Assembly: GCA_964493765.1 (NCBI GenBank) | Contig: CAZBPK010000189.1 | Coordinates: 1 to 7,401, forward strand | Reading direction: 5' to 3' | DNA: 7,401 nucleotides | DNA from: CALLMJ01 sp964493765 | Lineage (GTDB): Bacteria; Bacteroidota; Bacteroidia; J057; CALLMJ01 | Part shown: piece by piece, positions 6,226-7,401 of the stretch | Layout: every line of letters begins with the position of its first letter | Position numbering within the stretch: position 1 is the first letter of the stretch | Made by a program: the position numbers and the translations under genes | Notes under the pieces: generated by a model | The model's input: the letters and a program-made list of their open reading frames with translations, nothing else | The model's database searches: none | Told to the model about the DNA's origin: nothing

Positions 6226-6290
6226 CCCATTGTGGCAATACCTTGTTAGCGGTTCGTTGTTCTTTCTTGTCCATTGTCCACATTGTTTCA

Positions 6291-6587
6291 TCAGCTTTTT
6301 TCCAATGTATATTTTTGTGGTGATGTCTTTGGAACTCTTGTAATGATTTGTCTTGCTTCAAGGTCAAGTTTAACCCATTCAAGATACCAGTTTAATGAGC
6401 CGTCAAATATTATTTTTTTTTCCTTTAAACTTTGAGCAATTCTCTGTGATATTTCTGAAAATGTCCCGTCTTTATTTTCAGTCAAATATTGAACCGTTTC
6501 TGTTGTCAATAATTCATACTTATCCTTGTTTATGCTGACAGCTTTTTTTTCTTGCGGATGTTTGAGTTGTATTTTTTGTTCTTCCAT
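6291..6587 (-). CDS. Small DUF6958-like protein of unknown function
   Basis: 98-residue soluble protein. The start MEEQKIQLKHPQEKKAVSIN, the middle GTFSEISQRIAQSL and the C-terminal block FDGSLNWYLEWVKLDLEARQ (61-80) then VPKTSPQKYTL match my memory of the DUF6958 family, whose members are of this size. The last block looks like a small winged-helix-type fold, but no function is established. It ends in TGA, which confirms that TGA is a stop here. The ATG lies 6 nt after the membrane protein's stop, so the two are very likely cotranscribed. The palindromic element follows 37 nt after its stop. The DUF assignment is from memory and should be confirmed by a profile search. Confidence 0.68.
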   Translation of the reverse strand: MEEQKIQLKHPQEKKAVSINKDKYELLTTETVQYLTENKDGTFSEISQRIAQSLKEKKIIFDGSLNWYLEWVKLDLEARQIITRVPKTSPQKYTLEKS

Positions 6588-6593
6588 AATCTT

Positions 6594-6989
6594 TCATTTA
6601 GATAGTTTATAACCTAAGTAACTGCCAAGAAACTTTGCTGTATTGGCAATAACAAATATTAAAATAAAGTCAGACCATTTCACACCTGCTGCTGTTATTA
6701 TGACAATGTCCAGCAGAACATAAATGAGTGGGTAGAGAATTACCAATTTTAAAACATTTGGGTATACCTTTTTCTTCCAATGTCGTGTCACGAGAAAGAA
6801 GACAATAAAGCCGAAGATTCCTGAAATATACGGTGCAGAAATGTTTGCGTGTGCTTCATAAACACTTTGGTCTTGTCCAGGGTTAATGAGGTAAGAATAA
6901 ACAGCAACTTCAAGGAATGAAATAATGACTAAGGTTATCATAGTCAGTATTGCCAGTCCAATTAACTTTAAGATGATATATTTTTTCAT
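6594..6989 (-). CDS. Small integral membrane protein with four predicted helices, unknown function
   Basis: 131 residues, with hydrophobic segments at about 5-33, 52-69, 80-100 and 107-127. Segment 1 has a positively charged start (MKKYIILK), fitting a signal anchor with the N-terminus inside. A short polar loop (35-50, NPGQDQSVYEAHAN) lies between helices 1 and 2. A basic loop RHWKKK (69-74) between helices 2 and 3 should be cytoplasmic, so both ends face the cytoplasm. The sequence ends GSYLGYKLSK. I recognise no family. The gene sits 11 nt after the DUF1801 gene and 6 nt before the DUF6958-like gene, so the three form one transcription unit. The ATG at 6989 is the only sensible start. A partner role for the two soluble proteins is conceivable, with no direct evidence. 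Confidence 0.75.
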   Translation of the reverse strand: MKKYIILKLIGLAILTMITLVIISFLEVAVYSYLINPGQDQSVYEAHANISAPYISGIFGFIVFFLVTRHWKKKVYPNVLKLVILYPLIYVLLDIVIITAAGVKWSDFILIFVIANTAKFLGSYLGYKLSK

Positions 6990-7000
6990 AATTGATTATT

Positions 7001-7401
7001 TTATTTTGCTCTACAAGAACATTCGTGATGTTCACTAATATATTTTATTGATTCGATGCAAAGTTCTTTCAATGCCGATATTTTGATGTCTGAAAGTTTC
7101 TTTACATAGATACATCCTTTCGTTATTTTGAATTTACCAAGGTCTGCTAATGCTAATTTACTTTTCTCTGTGTCAGAATATACATAAAGTGTAAGTGCTG
7201 AAAAGCCCAAAACTGGTGCATCTCCTTCGTGTCCGCTTGAGTATTTGTAATGATAATTACCAAAACCGATAATGCTCGGTCCCCACATTTTGGGTTCAGA
7301 GTCAGACCACTCTTGCATTAGCTCAATAAGTTGAAAGCTGTCAGCCCTTTTCTGGTCGTTGTCAACATAAGAGTTTATAAAGTCGGTAACGTCCTGTCCT
7401 G
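7001..7401 (-). CDS. DUF1801 (YdhG-like) domain protein, 5' end outside window
   Basis: The frame is open from the right edge, so the true start lies beyond 7401; an ATG at 7318 is internal. Visible residues begin GQDVTDFINSYVDNDQKRAD, then FQLIELMQEW, PKMWGPSIIGFGNYHYKY, SSGHEGDAPVLGFS, LYVYS, DLGKFKITKGCIYVKKL and SDIKISALKEL, the classic order of a DUF1801 domain of about 130-140 residues. The family fold resembles iron-chaperone frataxin-like and YdhG proteins; its function is not established. An oddity is that the conserved PRK loop normally found between GFS and the next strand is missing, so GFS runs straight into ALTLYVYS. The C-terminus HHECSCRAK is unusual, with two Cys. It is first in a three-gene unit, 11 nt before the membrane protein. 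Confidence 0.86.
   Translation of the reverse strand, partial: GQDVTDFINSYVDNDQKRADSFQLIELMQEWSDSEPKMWGPSIIGFGNYHYKYSSGHEGDAPVLGFSALTLYVYSDTEKSKLALADLGKFKITKGCIYVKKLSDIKISALKELCIESIKYISEHHECSCRAK

Larger units (their letters stand above)
6118..6253 (-). repeat. 136-bp nested palindrome, integron attC-like or related mobile palindromic element
   Basis: Outer boxes GCCACTAAC (6118-6126) and GTTAGCGGT (6245-6253) pair with one mismatch and one wobble. Unequal unpaired spacers follow (6 nt and 2 nt). Then a 19-bp stem forms between 6133-6151 (GGTATTGCCGCGGTGGGGG) and 6224-6242 with three G-T wobbles, and a 16-bp perfect core hairpin lies inside. Box, spacer, box, variable centre, box, spacer, box is the layout of attC sites, including the AAC and GTT cores. 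The outer parts of the R boxes fit the GTTRRRY consensus only partly. It sits 37 nt past the DUF6958-like gene and 49 nt before the Crp-family gene, as a cassette junction would. No second copy and no integrase are in the window. A MITE or other palindromic repeat is the alternative; no target duplication is obvious. Confidence 0.6.

Noticed and set aside
6170..6382. 70-codon minus-strand ORF running through the palindrome
   Set aside because: It overlaps the DUF6958-like gene in another frame, encodes low-quality sequence and crosses the hairpin element; the DUF6958-like frame is clearly the real one.
1..7401. CRISPR array, tRNA, rRNA or complete insertion sequence
   Set aside because: No regularly spaced direct repeats, no cloverleaf or rRNA-like stretch, and no DDE or serine/tyrosine recombinase with terminal inverted repeats were seen; only the Rpn fragment and the palindrome hint at mobility.

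Overview
The window is AT-rich and looks like Bacteroidota chromosome, perhaps a Chitinophaga/Sphingobacterium-type relative (that level is a guess). Three things support this. Start codons lack Shine-Dalgarno motifs. Boxes of the Bacteroidota sigma type (TAnnTTTG) lie in front of several genes. The secreted and lipoprotein leaders (a ...FAQ cleavage site and an LLLMGC lipobox) are typical of the phylum. TGA ends at least two intact genes, so the standard code applies. Every gene that can be supported lies on the minus strand, so the window is best read from right to left.

Right part (7401 to 6291): a tight three-gene unit encodes a DUF1801 protein that enters from outside the window, a four-helix membrane protein, and a 98-residue DUF6958-like protein. 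It is followed by a 136-bp imperfect palindrome at 6118-6253. This has nested outer boxes, unpaired spacers, a 19-bp inner stem and a 16-bp core hairpin, which is the layout of an integron attC site or a related mobile palindromic repeat.

Middle (6068 to 4619): two genes that both look damaged. A Crp/Fnr-family regulator has its N-terminus in one frame and the rest in another, and the switch lies in a CCCTTTTTG run. Next comes a small lipoprotein gene, with its own promoter, cut by one in-frame TGA.

Left-middle (4609 to 654): the lipoprotein promoter seems to drive a very compact run of GrpB-family nucleotidyltransferase, TrmO-family methyltransferase, class I SAM methyltransferase, secreted S41 peptidase and MBL-fold hydrolase. 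Gaps are 4-9 nt or the genes overlap. No known pathway joins these enzymes, and they resemble accessory enzymes picked up one by one.

Left end (653 to 1): a short spacer holds a weak terminator-like hairpin, two doubtful mini-ORFs and a promoter, then the N-terminal half of an Rpn-family PD-(D/E)XK nuclease/transposase. The Rpn gene, the attC-like palindrome, the single gene direction and the two decaying genes together suggest an accessory region. I see no integrase, no complete insertion sequence, no CRISPR array and no tRNA or rRNA.
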